From contig NZ_JBGKAD010000006.1 of assembly GCF_041361345.1 (NCBI RefSeq), positions 1-64,000 of the forward strand: 64,000 nt of DNA, read 5' to 3'. The translations under genes and the position numbers were made by a program. This document shows positions 63,865-64,000 of the stretch, piece by piece (position 1 is the first letter of the stretch; each line of letters opens with the position of its first letter). Under the pieces are notes generated by a model, which ran no database searches, had not been told where the DNA came from, and saw only the letters and a list, made by a program, of their open reading frames with translations. This stretch comes from Halobaculum sp. MBLA0147. GTDB taxonomy: Archaea; Halobacteriota; Halobacteria; Halobacteriales; Haloferacaceae.

Positions 63865-64000
63865 GTGAGCCTCCGAATCTGTTGTTTCGCCGTCTGGTAA
63901 GCGCGGTTCGCCACGGGATTTCCGGCGAACCGCATATCCAAGTACTCCTCCATATCGCGGTCTGCGGCAACGGCAAATCGGAACCGACGAAGTTCCGTCA
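63861..64000 (-). CDS. 3' end of a further operon gene, cut by the window edge
   Basis: The last 46 codons of a leftward gene, ending ...MEEYLDMRFAGNPVANRAYQ and then TAKQQIRRLT before TGA. The stop overlaps the GTG of the next gene. Too short for a family call, but the coding composition is clear. It shows that the BrxD-like operon continues beyond the window. Confidence 0.7.
   Translation of the reverse strand, partial: TELRRFRFAVAADRDMEEYLDMRFAGNPVANRAYQTAKQQIRRLT

Overview
The window comes from a halophilic archaeon (class Halobacteria). The predicted proteins are strongly acidic and most genes are GC-rich. Promoters look like archaeal TATA boxes about 25-30 nt upstream of leaderless starts, and families restricted to or typical of haloarchaea recur. 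ParA-type partition genes, an Orc1/Cdc6 initiator, an integrase-like gene, a transposase, a VapBC pair, several gene remnants and patches of low GC suggest a plasmid, megaplasmid or integrated element used as a defence island rather than core chromosome.

Layout. 0-7.5 kb: a type I-B-like CRISPR-Cas locus (cas8-cas7-cas5, array 1, cas3, array 2). The two arrays face away from cas3, have different 37-bp repeats, and have homologous leaders built around the same dyad. cas6, cas1, cas2 and cas4 are not in the window. 7.5-9.2 kb: a ParA ATPase and an acidic partner. 9.2-11.6 kb: a candidate structured RNA, a gene remnant and a GIY-YIG-like gene. 11.6-15.2 kb: an AT-richer two-gene cassette, a pentapeptide/HhH/phosphoribosyltransferase fusion plus a DprA-like protein, resembling ShosTA. 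16-17.4 kb: a decayed HemAT-type aerotaxis transducer. 17.5-25.8 kb: a low-GC orphan gene and a leftward BREX-like operon (DUF499-type ATPase, PglZ-like protein, DUF1156-type DNA methylase, small protein). 26-31 kb: Orc1/Cdc6, a DEDDh exonuclease, a winged-helix regulator and a transposase. 31.4-40.4 kb: VapBC, a 20-unit 11-bp repeat array, a winged-helix gene, an integrase-like catalytic domain, small orphan genes, an Mrr-like nuclease, a second copy of the candidate RNA, a winged-helix gene with a palindromic operator, and HNH and HD proteins.

40.8-64 kb is the most striking part. A tightly coupled leftward operon encodes, in transcription order, an unknown protein, a winged-helix-like protein, a 1142-residue ATPase carrying two predicted Ig-like domains, a coiled-coil protein, two giant paralogous DEAD/DEAH helicases with DUF1998-type zinc ends, and a phospholipase-D nuclease. 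It diverges from a Csa3-like CARF-HTH regulator. Further right lie a small orphan gene and a BrxD-like ATPase operon that runs off the window. The gene set resembles the restriction half of Dpd clusters and the DrmA/B/C core of DISARM, but no methylase, DpdA or Cas10 is visible nearby. I read it as a ligand-controlled, helicase-nuclease anti-MGE system that I cannot match to a named one.

All functions are inferred from motifs read by eye; no database search was possible.
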